DNA of 64,000 nucleotides from an uncultured Roseburia sp. (lineage in GTDB: Bacteria > Bacillota > Clostridia > Lachnospirales > Lachnospiraceae): assembly GCA_947642555.1 (NCBI GenBank), contig CANRSX010000018.1, positions 33,590 through 97,589 of the forward strand. Reading direction: 5' to 3'. Of the stretch, positions 52,578 through 61,694 are shown piece after piece; the stretch's first letter is position 1; the number at the start of each line of letters is the position of its first letter. The position numbers were made by a program, and so were the translations under genes. The notes beneath the pieces are model-generated. The model was not told the DNA's origin. It did no database searches and was given only the letters and a program-made list of their open reading frames with translations.

Positions 52578-54785
52578 TTATTCCGCGGCCGGCGTGTCCG
52601 TCACGGGCGGCGGCATGTCCCCCGCCGGCTCCTGGCCTCCGCCATCCCCCGCCGGCTCCTGGCCTCCGCCATCTCCCGCCGGCTCCTGGCCTCCGCCATC
52701 TTCCGCCGGGGCTCCTCCCGCTTCCCCCGTTCCGCCGGGCTGCGCCCCGTCCGGCGCATCCGGATCCTCACCGGCCGGCGGAAGCGAGTCCATCGTGTTC
52801 GGGATATCGGTCAGTCCGTCCTCCACCGGAATCTCGGTCGGCAGCTCGTTTACGATATCGGTTGTCGCGGGAGCTCCGATCTCTTCCCCGCGGATATCCC
52901 ATCCCGCATGGATCCCGGTCGTCTCCTCATCGCGGTAGATATTCAGGTATGGCAGCACCTCCTCCAGAATCTCACGCACAATGTTCTGCGCAAAGGTGCT
53001 GTGGTACTGCTCCTGTGAATTCGGCTCGTCCACCACGCAGTAAATCACCAGCTGCGGATCCTCCACCGGCGCGAACCCGATAAAGGACACCAGGTAATTC
53101 TCCTTATCGCGCTGGCCGTCCGCCCCGATCTTCTGTGCCGTCCCGGTCTTGCCGCCCATGGAATAGCCGTCCACCTTCGCCGTCATGGCTGTCCCCGAGG
53201 TGACCGTCGAATACATATACTGTTTTAATTTTTCGGAAGTCCCCTCCGAGACCGTCTGCCGCAGCAGCGTCGGCTCATACCGGATGATCGTGTTTCCCTT
53301 CTCGTCCGTAATCTGTTTTACCAGCCGCGGCTGATAGAGCTTTCCGCCGTTTACAAGCGAACAGTAAGCCGTTGTCAGCTGGATCATCGTCGTGTTAAAA
53401 TTCTGTCCGAAGGCGTTGGTCGCAAGACTCAGCTTTGACGTATTATCGAGCGTATAGATCAGGGAATCCGTCCGCGCTTCACCGGGCAGGTCGACGTTGG
53501 TTCTCTGCCCGAACCCGAAAATCTGCTGGTAGCGGATAAAATTCTCCGCCCCGATCGAATACGACATCTGCATCAGCGCGTCATTGCACGAATTCATGAT
53601 GGCCTGCTCCACGGTCTGCATCCCGTGTCCGCTGCGGTTGACGCAGTTTACGCGCGGCGCGCCCTCATAGAGGATCTCATACCCGTCGCAGTTATAGACC
53701 TCATTGCCTGAAAGCGTCCCCGTCTCAAGTCCCGCCGCCACGGTAAACGGCTTTGCCGTCGATCCCGGCTCGTAGGTATAGGTCACGCAGAAATTCTGCC
53801 ACAGCTTGTTGAGGAGATCCATTTTGGTATCCTCATCCATGAGCGCGAGTTCTTCCTCCGTATAGTAGGCGGAAAGATCTCTCGGATTGCTCAGGTCATA
53901 ATCCGGATAATCCGCCATCGCGAGCACATCCCCGTTCTTCGGATTCATGATCACCACGCCGATATGGGTGGCGCCCGCATCCCCCTGCCGGTACGCGTTG
54001 CGGTATGCCTCGTTAAATTCCCGGATCTTCGCCTCCGCGATCATCTGGATATTCGCGTTGATGGTACTCACCACGCGATATCCGTTGATGGCCGGTTTGA
54101 TCGCCTTCTCAAAATTGTTGTCATCGTTTAAATATCCGTACTGCCGCCCGTTCACACCGTTTAACAGGTCGTTGTAGTAAAATTCGAGTCCGTTCACGCC
54201 CACATTGCCCGACGCGGTAAACCCGACGACCCCGCTCGCGAGCGAACCGTAGGGATATTCCCTCTGGTACTCCTTCTCAAACCACACGCCCGCAATATCC
54301 GGATTGACCTTCTTGCCTTTCTCATCCACAGCCTCCTGCATCTCCACAAACGGCTGGATCTGCTCGTAGGGAAGCCGTTTTTCCAGAATAATGTACTGGT
54401 TTTCCGGCGATTCCCTCAAATACCCGTAGAGCTGGTCGCTGGTCAGATCCGGAAAACAGGAGACCAGCGCGGCGATCGTCGGCCCTGCCTCCTTTTCCCC
54501 GATGACCGAGCAGTCAAAAATCACGTTGTACACCGCAATGCTGGTCGCAAGCACCGTCCCGGTCGAATCCACGATATCGCCGCGCTGGTAGACAATTGTC
54601 TGACTGTTATATCCCTGCTGCGAGAGCACGATCTTTTCATATTTTTCACGGCCTGTCTCCTCGATATAGATCAGTCTCCCGATCAGCGCAATCAGCATCA
54701 CCGATACGATACCGAACATCACAAGCAGTTTTTTCTGCATCCGCCTCGGGAACTTCAGCAGCTCTTTTTTCTTTCTCTTTGCCAT
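52578..54785 (-). CDS. Class B penicillin-binding protein (FtsI/SpoVD type) with repetitive C-terminus
   Basis: 735 residues. One N-terminal membrane helix (LLVMFGIVSVMLIALIGRLI), dimerisation domain (QRGDIVDSTGTVLATS), transpeptidase motifs STAK (YEPGSTAKPFTVAAGL), SCN (MNSCNDAL) and KTG (MGGKTGTAQK). The last 130 residues are Pro/Gly/Glu-rich with three 9-residue GGGQEPAGD repeats and no PASTA domain. It cross-links septal peptidoglycan. It follows ftsL, which favours a divisome role. Confidence 0.93.
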   Translation of the reverse strand: MAKRKKKELLKFPRRMQKKLLVMFGIVSVMLIALIGRLIYIEETGREKYEKIVLSQQGYNSQTIVYQRGDIVDSTGTVLATSIAVYNVIFDCSVIGEKEAGPTIAALVSCFPDLTSDQLYGYLRESPENQYIILEKRLPYEQIQPFVEMQEAVDEKGKKVNPDIAGVWFEKEYQREYPYGSLASGVVGFTASGNVGVNGLEFYYNDLLNGVNGRQYGYLNDDNNFEKAIKPAINGYRVVSTINANIQMIAEAKIREFNEAYRNAYRQGDAGATHIGVVIMNPKNGDVLAMADYPDYDLSNPRDLSAYYTEEELALMDEDTKMDLLNKLWQNFCVTYTYEPGSTAKPFTVAAGLETGTLSGNEVYNCDGYEILYEGAPRVNCVNRSGHGMQTVEQAIMNSCNDALMQMSYSIGAENFIRYQQIFGFGQRTNVDLPGEARTDSLIYTLDNTSKLSLATNAFGQNFNTTMIQLTTAYCSLVNGGKLYQPRLVKQITDEKGNTIIRYEPTLLRQTVSEGTSEKLKQYMYSTVTSGTAMTAKVDGYSMGGKTGTAQKIGADGQRDKENYLVSFIGFAPVEDPQLVIYCVVDEPNSQEQYHSTFAQNIVREILEEVLPYLNIYRDEETTGIHAGWDIRGEEIGAPATTDIVNELPTEIPVEDGLTDIPNTMDSLPPAGEDPDAPDGAQPGGTGEAGGAPAEDGGGQEPAGDGGGQEPAGDGGGQEPAGDMPPPVTDTPAAE
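52620..52702. repeat. 27-bp tandem repeat at the end of the PBP gene
   Basis: Three nearly identical 27-bp units from about 52621 to 52701, in frame, encoding GGGQEPAGD. They form part of a flexible extracellular tail and are likely to vary in number. Confidence 0.85.
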
Positions 54786-54796
54786 CCGTACTCCTG

Positions 54797-55333
54797 TTAT
54801 TTCTCCGGGATCTCTCCAAACTGATTCATATAATCATCCTCTCCCACCGTGTAATAGACAAGCTGATTTTCCCTGACATAGGTCATTCCGAGCTGTGTCA
54901 TCGCAGCATTACGGATCCCGTCCAGATCAATGGATGTATTCATTCGTTTGAACGCCTCGTCATTGTCCGCCTTTAAGTCCGTGATCTGACTCTCAAGCGT
55001 CGCGATGGTGCGCATCCTTGCCGTCAGATTCCACTGCAGCTGGATATAAAGAATCGCAAACGCGCCAAACACGATGACTGACATCGTAAGAAACGCCACA
55101 TAGCTCCTGCTCATCCGAAGCTCGCGCTCCCGGTTGCGTCTGGCCGCCCGCTTCCTGTGCTTTTCCTCGAGCTGTTCGCGCTCGATGCGCTCCCTGCGCA
55201 GGCGTTCAAGCTCCGCGTCGCGCGGAATCGCTTCCATTCTGCGGACTGCATTTCCTTCTATATAATATTTATTCCGGGGATCTCCCTGCAGACGGGATCT
55301 CCCTCTCCGTTCTGATTCATTCCCTGTTGCCAT
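54797..55333 (-). CDS. ftsL: FtsL-like cell division protein
   Basis: 178 residues. Highly charged cytoplasmic part (ELERLRRERIEREQLEEKHRKRAARR), one membrane helix (YVAFLTMSVIVFGAFAILYI), then a short leucine-zipper-like coiled coil (TIATLESQITDLKADNDEAF). This is the bitopic FtsL/DivIC layout, with a longer cytoplasmic part than in Bacillus. Position between rsmH and a class B PBP is the conserved ftsL slot. Confidence 0.85.
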   Translation of the reverse strand: MATGNESERRGRSRLQGDPRNKYYIEGNAVRRMEAIPRDAELERLRRERIEREQLEEKHRKRAARRNRERELRMSRSYVAFLTMSVIVFGAFAILYIQLQWNLTARMRTIATLESQITDLKADNDEAFKRMNTSIDLDGIRNAAMTQLGMTYVRENQLVYYTVGEDDYMNQFGEIPEK

Positions 55334-55350
55334 CTTTCCCTCTCATTCTG

Positions 55351-56289
55351 TCACTTTCTTTCAAACACACGCAGCTTCGCACTTTTTGATCGCGAATTCT
55401 CTTTCTGTTCCTCTTCCCCCGGCAGAACGGGCTTTTTTGTCACCACGGTTCCCTGCGAAACCTTCCCGCACACGCAGACCGGGAATTCCTTCGGGCAGGT
55501 GCACGGCTGCTCCGCCTGGCGAAACGCCGTCTTCACAATCCGGTCCTCGAGCGAGTGAAACGTGATGATACAGATCCTCCCGCCCGGTTTTAACAGGCCG
55601 ATCATCCCCGTAAGACTCTTCGAGAGCACGTCAAGCTCCCGGTTTAGCTCGATGCGGATCGCCTGAAACGTGCGCTTCGCCGGGTGTCCTCCCTGCATCC
55701 TGTACTTTGCCGGGATCGCCGCACGGATCAGCTCTGTGAGCTCTCCCGCCGTCTGAACCGGCTTTCTCTCCCGCGCCTTCACGATATTTGCCGCAATCTG
55801 CTTTGCAAACCGCTCCTCCCCGTAATCGCGGATGACCCGGTACAGCTCCTCTCTGCCATAACCGTTTACAATGTCCGCGGCTGTCTTCGTCTGCCGCACG
55901 TCCATGCGCATGTCAAGCGGCGCATCGGCGACGCGGTAGGTAAAACCGCGCTCCGGTGTATCTAACTGGAAGGAGGATACGCCGAGATCGAGCACGATCC
56001 CGTCCACCCGCGAAATCCCGATCTGCTGCAGCAGTTCCGCCATATCCGCGAAATTGCCCCGCAGGATCGTGATCCGGCCGCCGAACGGCGCAAGCCGTTC
56101 CCCCGCGGCGCGGACTGCATCCGCGTCCTGATCGATCCCGATCAGCCTTCCCTTCTCCGACAGGCGTGACGCGACCCGGGCCGCATGGCCTCCGCCGCCT
56201 AAGGTGCCGTCCACATAGATTCCGTCCGGCCTGACCTTTAAGTATTCGATTGTCTCCTCCGCCAGCACGGAATAATGTGTAAACTCCAC
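55351..56289 (-). CDS. rsmH: 16S rRNA (cytosine-1402-N4)-methyltransferase
   Basis: 312 residues from GTG 56287-56289 ([16 protein letters not shown]). SAM-binding motif [41 protein letters not shown] and the ending [12 protein letters not shown]. It methylates C1402 in the ribosomal P site. It is the second gene of the dcw operon, 47 bp after mraZ. Confidence 0.96.
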   Translation of the reverse strand: MEFTHYSVLAEETIEYLKVRPDGIYVDGTLGGGGHAARVASRLSEKGRLIGIDQDADAVRAAGERLAPFGGRITILRGNFADMAELLQQIGISRVDGIVLDLGVSSFQLDTPERGFTYRVADAPLDMRMDVRQTKTAADIVNGYGREELYRVIRDYGEERFAKQIAANIVKARERKPVQTAGELTELIRAAIPAKYRMQGGHPAKRTFQAIRIELNRELDVLSKSLTGMIGLLKPGGRICIITFHSLEDRIVKTAFRQAEQPCTCPKEFPVCVCGKVSQGTVVTKKPVLPGEEEQKENSRSKSAKLRVFERK

Positions 56290-56336
56290 TTCTCACCACT
56301 CCCTGTCCTGTTTATCCACATGCATGTGTCAGTACA

Positions 56337-56771
56337 TCAGATACTGAATCCCATATCCGCCATGTGTTCTGCAATCTCATCCATCTCATCTTCATCATAG
56401 GTGTTCTCCAGCCATCTGTCTTTGGACCAGATCTCCACCCGGTTTAAGACTCCGACAAGCACAACATCCTTCTGTAAATCCGCATATTCGCGAAGAACCG
56501 GCGGGAGCAGGATCCTCCCCTGCTTATCCAGCTCAACGGCCGCGGCTCCGGCGAAGAAAAAGCGGGCGAACTTCCGCGCATCCTTGGAAGTCCCGGGGAT
56601 ACTGCGGAATTTCTCTTCCACATCGTGCCACTCTTCAGAAGAATACACAAACAGGCATCCATCCAGTCCCTTTGTCACAACAAATTCAGCTCCTAACTGC
56701 TCTCTGAATCTGGACGGGACGATCAGCCTGCCTTTCGGATCCACTGTGTGATTGTATTCTCCCATAAACAT
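56337..56771 (-). CDS. mraZ: Transcriptional regulator MraZ
   Basis: 144 residues from ATG 56769-56771 ([20 protein letters not shown]). Two AbrB-like SpoVT domains with the doubled DxKGR motif ([16 protein letters not shown] and [16 protein letters not shown]). MraZ forms a ring and represses its own dcw operon through phased GTGG-type repeats, which are present just upstream (56832-56901). Confidence 0.96.
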   Translation of the reverse strand: MFMGEYNHTVDPKGRLIVPSRFREQLGAEFVVTKGLDGCLFVYSSEEWHDVEEKFRSIPGTSKDARKFARFFFAGAAAVELDKQGRILLPPVLREYADLQKDVVLVGVLNRVEIWSKDRWLENTYDEDEMDEIAEHMADMGFSI

Positions 56772-56831
56772 GACACCAATCACCTGCCTTTGGGGTTCAT
56801 AAGCCAGTTATCCACAAAGTTATGAACTTAT

Positions 56832-56901
56832 CCACCACTTTGCACCATTCTGTACCACTTATTCACCACTTTCCTCCACTCGTATGATAATCTTACCCCA
56901 C
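56832..56901 (-). promoter_or_regulatory. MraZ operator: six helically phased GTGG boxes
   Basis: On the minus strand GTGG (once ATGG) occurs at 56835, 56845 (ATGG), 56855, 56866, 56876 and 56898, with steps of 10, 10, 11, 10 and 22 bp, that is one or two helical turns. Most are within AAAGTGGnn, the box described for Mollicute/Firmicute MraZ. They lie over and just downstream of the -10, as expected for autorepression. Confidence 0.8.
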
Positions 56902-56918
56902 TTTACCAGAAAAAGCAA
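56890..56918 (-). promoter_or_regulatory. Promoter of the mraZ-led dcw operon
   Basis: On the minus strand: -35 TTGCTT (56913-56918), 17-bp spacer, -10 TAAGAT (56890-56895). Transcription would start near 56883, inside the run of MraZ boxes. The leader to mraZ is about 110 nt and also holds one TTATCCACA. Confidence 0.6.
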
Positions 56919-56919
56919 G

Positions 56920-56953
56920 AAAAAAAAGAGCAGCACGCGATGCGTGCTGCTCT
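56920..56953 (-). terminator. Intrinsic terminator after the Spo0E-like gene
   Basis: 12-bp perfect stem AGAGCAGCACGC / GCGTGCTGCTCT (56927-56938 and 56942-56953) with a 3-nt loop and eight T on the minus strand. It insulates the mraZ promoter from the upstream gene. Confidence 0.9.
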
Positions 56954-56969
56954 GCTTCTTCTGTGAGGA

Positions 56970-57131
56970 CTATGTAGCTGCTTCCTGTTTCTCCAGGTAT
57001 TCCTCAATCAGTTTATCCAGTTGTGTACTCTTTTCGTAATAATGTTCGAATTCATCCTTTTGTAAAAACGCCTCATCGAGCTCATGTCTTGCAGTCTCGA
57101 TCTTCTTTTGCAGCTCATGGATTGTCTTCAT
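56970..57131 (-). CDS. Spo0E-family aspartyl-phosphate phosphatase
   Basis: 53 residues from ATG 57129-57131 (MKTIHELQKKIETARHELDE), with an AGGAGG site. The Spo0E signature is STQLDKLIEEYL (SxxLDxLIxxY) in a two-helix protein. Family members dephosphorylate Spo0A-P and so delay sporulation. It has its own terminator. The fit is good for length and motif. Confidence 0.88.
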   Translation of the reverse strand: MKTIHELQKKIETARHELDEAFLQKDEFEHYYEKSTQLDKLIEEYLEKQEAAT

Positions 57132-57297
57132 ACAAATCCTCCTGGGTCTTTTCGTCCAAAAGCGCATTTATTATCGATATTATGCAGGATTTTACAGGAT
57201 ATCATTTCCGCACCATTATCTTACACCGATCCGACAAAAAAATCAAATAAAACCACACGTCACAAGTCCGCATTTTTCGACATCACACCGGTCGGCG

Positions 57298-57891
57298 TTA
57301 TCCCTCCGCACGCCTTACACGCACCGCGGACAGCCGCAGCATCCCTGCAAGCGCCCACTGATTAACTTCGACAATATGTCGAATATCGTCCTCCACATCG
57401 TGTTTTCTGTCGATATAATCCCGATGCGCTTTTAAGATCAGGCCGCAGAATGCGCCCGTACTCTCCGGCGTCTCATCCGCCCACTGCCCGTCCGCGCCGT
57501 GATCACGCTTTGCCTCGCCGCTTTTTAAATAGCTCCGCAGGCTGTGCTTTAGCTCCTCCTCGTAGGAACAGTGCTCCCGCAGGCCGCCCTGATAAATTTC
57601 GTTGTGCGGATAAGTAAAGTAATCTGCGAGATAGTGGCTGATCTGCCCCAGATCCAGAAAATATCTCCGGTTCTTCTCTCCTGCCTTCCTCGTCCGGTCC
57701 GGCAGGCGTTCGATCCTTCTGGTCAGCGCCGGAAAGGTCCCGCTGATCTCGTGCCGCTCGTACAGAAACGACGGCTTGATATCCGGCAGGATACTGCCCA
57801 TATAAAAAGACCACCTGTGCTTTTTTAATTCCTCGTCATCCAGATTCTCTACCATATAGCGCGCAAGGGAAATATGTGACTTTTTTCTCAT
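57298..57891 (-). CDS. Zinc-dependent phospholipase C-like protein
   Basis: 197 residues. Residues HISLARYMVE, MGSILPDIKPSF and FLDLGQISHYLADYFTYPHNE carry the His/Asp pattern of the zinc-dependent phospholipase C/S1-P1-nuclease-like fold common as small cytosolic proteins in Clostridia. No signal peptide, so it is not the secreted toxin type. The substrate is unknown. Confidence 0.82.
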   Translation of the reverse strand: MRKKSHISLARYMVENLDDEELKKHRWSFYMGSILPDIKPSFLYERHEISGTFPALTRRIERLPDRTRKAGEKNRRYFLDLGQISHYLADYFTYPHNEIYQGGLREHCSYEEELKHSLRSYLKSGEAKRDHGADGQWADETPESTGAFCGLILKAHRDYIDRKHDVEDDIRHIVEVNQWALAGMLRLSAVRVRRAEG

Positions 57892-57993
57892 GATGCTTCC
57901 TCCGCAAATTCCTTCATAATTTCCGACTTTACTATTTTACTTCCTTCTTTGCGGGAATACAAGGGGTAAATTTTGTTCTAGAAAATTTTCCCA

Positions 57994-58021
57994 AAAACGG
58001 CGGCACGAATGCCGCCGTTTT
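57994..58021. terminator. Bidirectional terminator between DUF1540 and phospholipase-like genes
   Basis: 12-bp perfect stem AAAACGGCGGCA / TGCCGCCGTTTT with a CGAA/TTCG tetraloop. On the minus strand it follows the DUF1540 gene and is trailed by TTTTT. Confidence 0.85.
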
Positions 58022-58047
58022 GTCACACTGTTCTCTCCAGAATCCGC

Positions 58048-58362
58048 TTATCTGCAGCAGCTGAAGCTTGCGCACTCCGTCTCCTGGCAGGTGCAGGCAT
58101 TGCTGCCCGCGATGCCGATGTGCTCCGCGCTGCACTTTTTGTCCTTATTGAACTCGCAGTTGCACGCCTCGCAGGAGACGTCCACGGATTTGGACACGCG
58201 CTTTGCCACATTGGTGCCGTCCCCGCGGCGCTCTTTAAAGCTGCCGCAGCAGGTCTCCGCGGTCTTGTGGGCTTCGCTTCCCTCCACCCTGATGTCGCCC
58301 TTGCAGCAGCAGTGATCCGCATTGTACATACATCCGGTCGCGGAACAATCTAAATAGGTCAT
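58048..58362 (-). CDS. DUF1540 protein with two Cys-rich domains
   Basis: 104 residues from ATG 58360-58362 (MTYLDCSATGCMYN), AAAGGAG site. Two copies of the DUF1540 pattern (CxxxxCxYNxxxxCxxxxI...C..F): CSATGCMYNADHCCCKGDI and CEACNCEFNKDKKCSAEHIGI. Sixteen or so cysteines suggest metal binding. DUF1540 proteins are common in spore formers; the role is unknown. Confidence 0.9.
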   Translation of the reverse strand: MTYLDCSATGCMYNADHCCCKGDIRVEGSEAHKTAETCCGSFKERRGDGTNVAKRVSKSVDVSCEACNCEFNKDKKCSAEHIGIAGSNACTCQETECASFSCCR

Positions 58363-58436
58363 AGCTGTCACTCCTTTCCCTGTGATCATCTGATACCTTT
58401 TTAGTATTCCGTTTTCCGGTCCTTTTATACCCGGCG

Positions 58437-60401
58437 TCAGCCGCGCGCTTCCTCCGGGAGCTCCTCGCGGATTTCCTTCGTGCGAATTTCTTTACAAATG
58501 TCATCGATAAATTGCGCGAGCGGTTTTACTCCCTCGTCGCCCGCGAACCGGCTGCGCACTGACACCGTGTGGTCCGCCTCCTCCTGCTGGCCGACCACCA
58601 GCATGTAGGGCAGCTTGTCAAGCCTTGCCTCGCGGATCTTAAAGCCGATCTTCTCGGAGCGGTTGTCGACGGTCGCGTCGATGCCGTTTGCCTTTAACTC
58701 CTTTAACACCTCATTCGCGTAAGCCTCATATTTATCCGAGATCGGCAGCACGCGCACCTGCTCCGCGCACAGCCAGGTCGGGAATTTACCGGCGTATTTC
58801 TCAATCAGCCATGCCAGCGTCCGCTCATAGCAGCCCAGGGAAGTCCGGTGGATGATGTAGGGCCGGATTTTCTCGCCGTTCTGGTCAATGTAGTACATGT
58901 CAAAATTTTCCGCGATCGCGCAGTCTAACTGAATCGTGATCATCGTATCCTCTTTGCCGTAGACATTTTTTGCCTGGATATCGATCTTCGGCCCGTAGAA
59001 CGCCGCCTCGCCGGCAGCCTCCTCAAACGGCACGTTCTTCTCGCGCAGCACCTCCCGCAGCGCGTTCTGGGTGGACTCCCAGTATTCATCGTCCCCGAGA
59101 TATTTCTTTTTATTCTCCGGATCCCACTTCGAGAGACGGAAGGTGACGTCTCCCGCCAGCCCTAAGGTATCCAGAATATAGTAAGCCAGATCAAAGCACA
59201 GCTTTAACTCCTCCTCCGCCTGATCCGGGCGGATCACCAGATGGCCCTCGGAGATCGTGAACTGACGCACGCGGGTTAAACCGTGCATCTCGCCGGAATC
59301 CTCCGCGCGGAACAGGGTGGAGGTCTCGCTCATGCGGTAGGGCAGATCCCGGTAGGACTTCTGCGTATTTTTGTAAACATAATACTGGAAGGGGCAGGTC
59401 ATCGGGCGAAGCGCGAGCACCTCTTTGTCCGTTTCCTCGTCCCCGAGCACAAACATGCCTTCCTTATAATGATCCCAGTGCCCGGAGATCTTATAGAGGT
59501 CGGATTTTGCCATAAGCGGCGTCCTGGTGCGGACATAGCCCCACTCGTTGTCCTCCAGATCCTCGATCCAGCGCTGGAGCTTCATGATCATCTTTGTTCC
59601 CTTCGGCGTGAAAAGCGGGAGTCCCTGCCCGATCACGTCGACAGTTGTAAATAATTCCATCTCACGCCCCAGCCGGTTATGGTCGCGGCGCTTTGCGTCC
59701 TCCATGCGCTCCAAGTGCGCCGCGAGGTCTTCCTTCTTATTATAAGCAGTCCCGTAAATGCGCTGCAGCCGCGCTTTCTCCGAGTCGCCTCTCCAGTAGG
59801 CCATGGAGGAGGAGGTCAGCTTAAACGCCTTTATCCCCTTTGTGCTCATCAGGTGCGGCCCCGCGCACAGATCCGTGAATCCGCCCTGATCGTAAAAGGA
59901 GATCTCCGATCCCTCCGGCAGATCCTCGATCAGCTCCACCTTAAACGGCTCCTCTCTCTCCTGCATCAGCCGGATCGCCTCCTCGCGCGGCAGCGTGAAG
60001 CGCTTCAGCTCATGGCCCTCTTTGATGATCTTTTTCATCTCAGCCTCGATCCGGTCCAGATCCTCCCTGGAAAACGGCTCCGCATCAAAATCATAGTAAA
60101 ATCCGTCGTCGATCGCCGGACCGATGGCGATCTTCGTCCCCGGGAACAGGCGCTGTACCGCCTCCGCCATCACATGGGACGCCGTATGGCGGATCACCCG
60201 AAGACCTTCCGGATCATTCGCGGTCACAATGTTTAACGAGCAGTCCTCCGAAAGCTCTGTGCGCAGATCGACGATCTGGCCGTCCACCTCCCCGGCGCAG
60301 GCGACGCGCGCCAGCCCCTCGCTGATATCCTTTGCGATCTCAAAGACCGACTTTGCCTCACCGTACTCCTTCACGGAGCCGTCTTTTAATGTAATCTTCA
60401 T
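58437..60401 (-). CDS. thrS: Threonyl-tRNA synthetase
   Basis: 654 residues. N-terminal TGS domain (MKITLKDGSVKEYGEAKSV), editing domain with HTASHVMAEAVQRLFP (HxxxH) and the class II catalytic core: MTCPFQYYVYKNTQKSYRDLPYRM (zinc Cys), GLTRVRQFTISEGHLVI, and HRTSLGCYERTLAWLIE. The C-terminal anticodon-binding domain is complete. It lies behind a T-box leader (60755-61020) and an 83-aa gene. Confidence 0.97.
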   Translation of the reverse strand: MKITLKDGSVKEYGEAKSVFEIAKDISEGLARVACAGEVDGQIVDLRTELSEDCSLNIVTANDPEGLRVIRHTASHVMAEAVQRLFPGTKIAIGPAIDDGFYYDFDAEPFSREDLDRIEAEMKKIIKEGHELKRFTLPREEAIRLMQEREEPFKVELIEDLPEGSEISFYDQGGFTDLCAGPHLMSTKGIKAFKLTSSSMAYWRGDSEKARLQRIYGTAYNKKEDLAAHLERMEDAKRRDHNRLGREMELFTTVDVIGQGLPLFTPKGTKMIMKLQRWIEDLEDNEWGYVRTRTPLMAKSDLYKISGHWDHYKEGMFVLGDEETDKEVLALRPMTCPFQYYVYKNTQKSYRDLPYRMSETSTLFRAEDSGEMHGLTRVRQFTISEGHLVIRPDQAEEELKLCFDLAYYILDTLGLAGDVTFRLSKWDPENKKKYLGDDEYWESTQNALREVLREKNVPFEEAAGEAAFYGPKIDIQAKNVYGKEDTMITIQLDCAIAENFDMYYIDQNGEKIRPYIIHRTSLGCYERTLAWLIEKYAGKFPTWLCAEQVRVLPISDKYEAYANEVLKELKANGIDATVDNRSEKIGFKIREARLDKLPYMLVVGQQEEADHTVSVRSRFAGDEGVKPLAQFIDDICKEIRTKEIREELPEEARG

Positions 60402-60404
60402 CTC

Positions 60405-60656
60405 CTATGCCCTCTCTTTCTCATCATTATTTTCACCGGGATCCGCGTCGTCCGGCTCCTCTGTCCCGTCGCCGCAGCCCGGATTCGTCCCGAAATGACC
60501 GTTGTAGCTGCCGACCATCACATTTTTGCGCGGGGAGCAGAGCATGCCTGCGATCATTCCCGCAAACAGGCAGACCAGCATAATCAGCAGCCCTTCCCTC
60601 CACGTGACCGTCTCCGTCTCCGGCAGACGATCCCTCCATTCTCTTATCTTCTTCAT
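60405..60656 (-). CDS. Small single-pass membrane protein between the T-box and thrS
   Basis: 83 residues from ATG 60654-60656 (MKKIREWRDRLPETETVTWR), with a GAAAGGAG site. One membrane helix (GLLIMLVCLFAGMIAGMLC) followed by a Gly/Asn- and acid-rich tail (DADPGENNDEKERA). It ends 3 bp before thrS, so it is translated from the T-box-controlled mRNA. No known family was recognised. Confidence 0.72.
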   Translation of the reverse strand: MKKIREWRDRLPETETVTWREGLLIMLVCLFAGMIAGMLCSPRKNVMVGSYNGHFGTNPGCGDGTEEPDDADPGENNDEKERA

Positions 60657-60754
60657 TGCATACTCCTTTCCTGACATAAAGGCTTGTTTGTGACGCTCCG
60701 GCACAAACAGCCGTATTCACATCACCGTGCGAAGCATGGCGGAACGTTTGACGC

Positions 60755-61020
60755 AAAAATCCCTGGCACAGTGACAGTCTGCCACTGTGCCAGGGACGAT
60801 AAACAGGATTACCGCGGTTCCACCCGGATTCGCTTTTCCGCCGCGGGCGGAAAAACCTCATTCTGTGATGATAACGGAATCACCGGGCCGTATTAAGGCC
60901 GCTCAGGGGTGGTCTTCGGCTGTTTCGGATCAGGATGCTCGCAGCCCCGGTCTACCGGTACATCCCTCTCTGTCATCCTTATGCAGCGTACTCTTCCCTT
61001 CCACGCATTCGCTTATGATA
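60755..61020 (-). promoter_or_regulatory. T-box leader (tRNA-Thr sensing) of thrS
   Basis: On the minus strand the invariant T-box GGGTGGAACCGCGGT is at 60811-60825. It is followed by a strong terminator: 14-bp stem CACTGTGCCAGGGA / TCCCTGGCACAGTG (60783-60796 and 60760-60773) with a T-run. T-box pairs with uncharged tRNA to form the antiterminator. An ACC triplet within GAAGACCACC near 60920 may be the Thr specifier, which I did not prove. Downstream are the 83-aa gene and thrS. Confidence 0.93.
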
Positions 61021-61026
61021 ATTGAT

Positions 61027-61054
61027 TCTATACCCAGACGCCTGTCTTTGTAAA
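61027..61054 (-). promoter_or_regulatory. Promoter of the thrS T-box unit
   Basis: On the minus strand: -35 TTTACA (61049-61054), 16-bp spacer, -10 TATAGA (61027-61032), giving a start near 61020 at the head of the T-box leader. Confidence 0.6.
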
Positions 61055-61112
61055 GAGATTTCTGAAAAAAATTCTGCCATTTCTGCAACATGTGCAGATC
61101 GCGCCAAAATCC

Positions 61113-61613
61113 TTACCGGCCGCAGCAGTATTTGTATTTCTTGCCCGAACCGCAGGGACACGGCTCGTTGCGCCCGATCTTCTTCCCAACGATCACGGTG
61201 CCGGACTTCTTCTGCTCTAAGTACAGACGCTTTCGCGTCTCGTCGTCGTAGATCTCCTTCCACTGCGGAAGCTCGTAAAGCCAGTCCGCCTTCGCGTCGA
61301 CCATATTCTTATACAGCTTCTCCTTATCAAACGCAAGGCTGACATGTGTGTCCGCCTCCATCGTCTCGATCGGATTCGGGGTAATCAGACTTTCATTGAT
61401 CCCGTCTAAAAATCCCGCCATCTCAAGAAGCTTCAGTCCGTACCGGTCGGCGAGCTCCTGCACCGTTCCCTCCACCACCTCGTCCGGGCTGGTCAGAAGC
61501 TGCTCGTACACGCTCTTCTCCAGCAGGAAATAGCTCTGCCAGAACTTCTGCAGCTGGCCCTTGTCCGTCTTTTCATTATAGGCAATCTCCTGCCACTGTT
61601 GTAATAACGCCAT
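61113..61613 (-). CDS. SEC-C motif protein
   Basis: 166 residues from ATG 61611-61613 ([20 protein letters not shown]) with a GAGGAAG site; the frame is open 40 codons upstream through the repeat element, which I reject. The C-terminus is [20 protein letters not shown], the zinc-binding SEC-C motif known from the SecA tail. The N-terminal part is helical without SecA domains. SEC-C-only proteins may bind ribosomes or zinc; the role is open. The structured repeat copy 2 lies upstream. Confidence 0.88.
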   Translation of the reverse strand: MALLQQWQEIAYNEKTDKGQLQKFWQSYFLLEKSVYEQLLTSPDEVVEGTVQELADRYGLKLLEMAGFLDGINESLITPNPIETMEADTHVSLAFDKEKLYKNMVDAKADWLYELPQWKEIYDDETRKRLYLEQKKSGTVIVGKKIGRNEPCPCGSGKKYKYCCGR

Positions 61614-61694
61614 AATCTTCCTCGATTTCCGAACAGCGGGCAGCATGCCAGACATGCCGCTGTCCTTTGTATATATTTTTGGGGAAAAGTTATC

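Noticed and set aside
52620..52702. Direct repeats suggesting a CRISPR-like array
   Set aside because: 27-bp units are head to tail without spacers and encode an in-frame GGGQEPAGD tail; no cas genes nearby.
56784..56880. TTATCCACA and related DnaA-box-like sequences near mraZ, possible replication origin
   Set aside because: Only one perfect box, no dnaA/dnaN genes and no AT-rich unwinding region; the repeats fit the MraZ GTGG boxes better.
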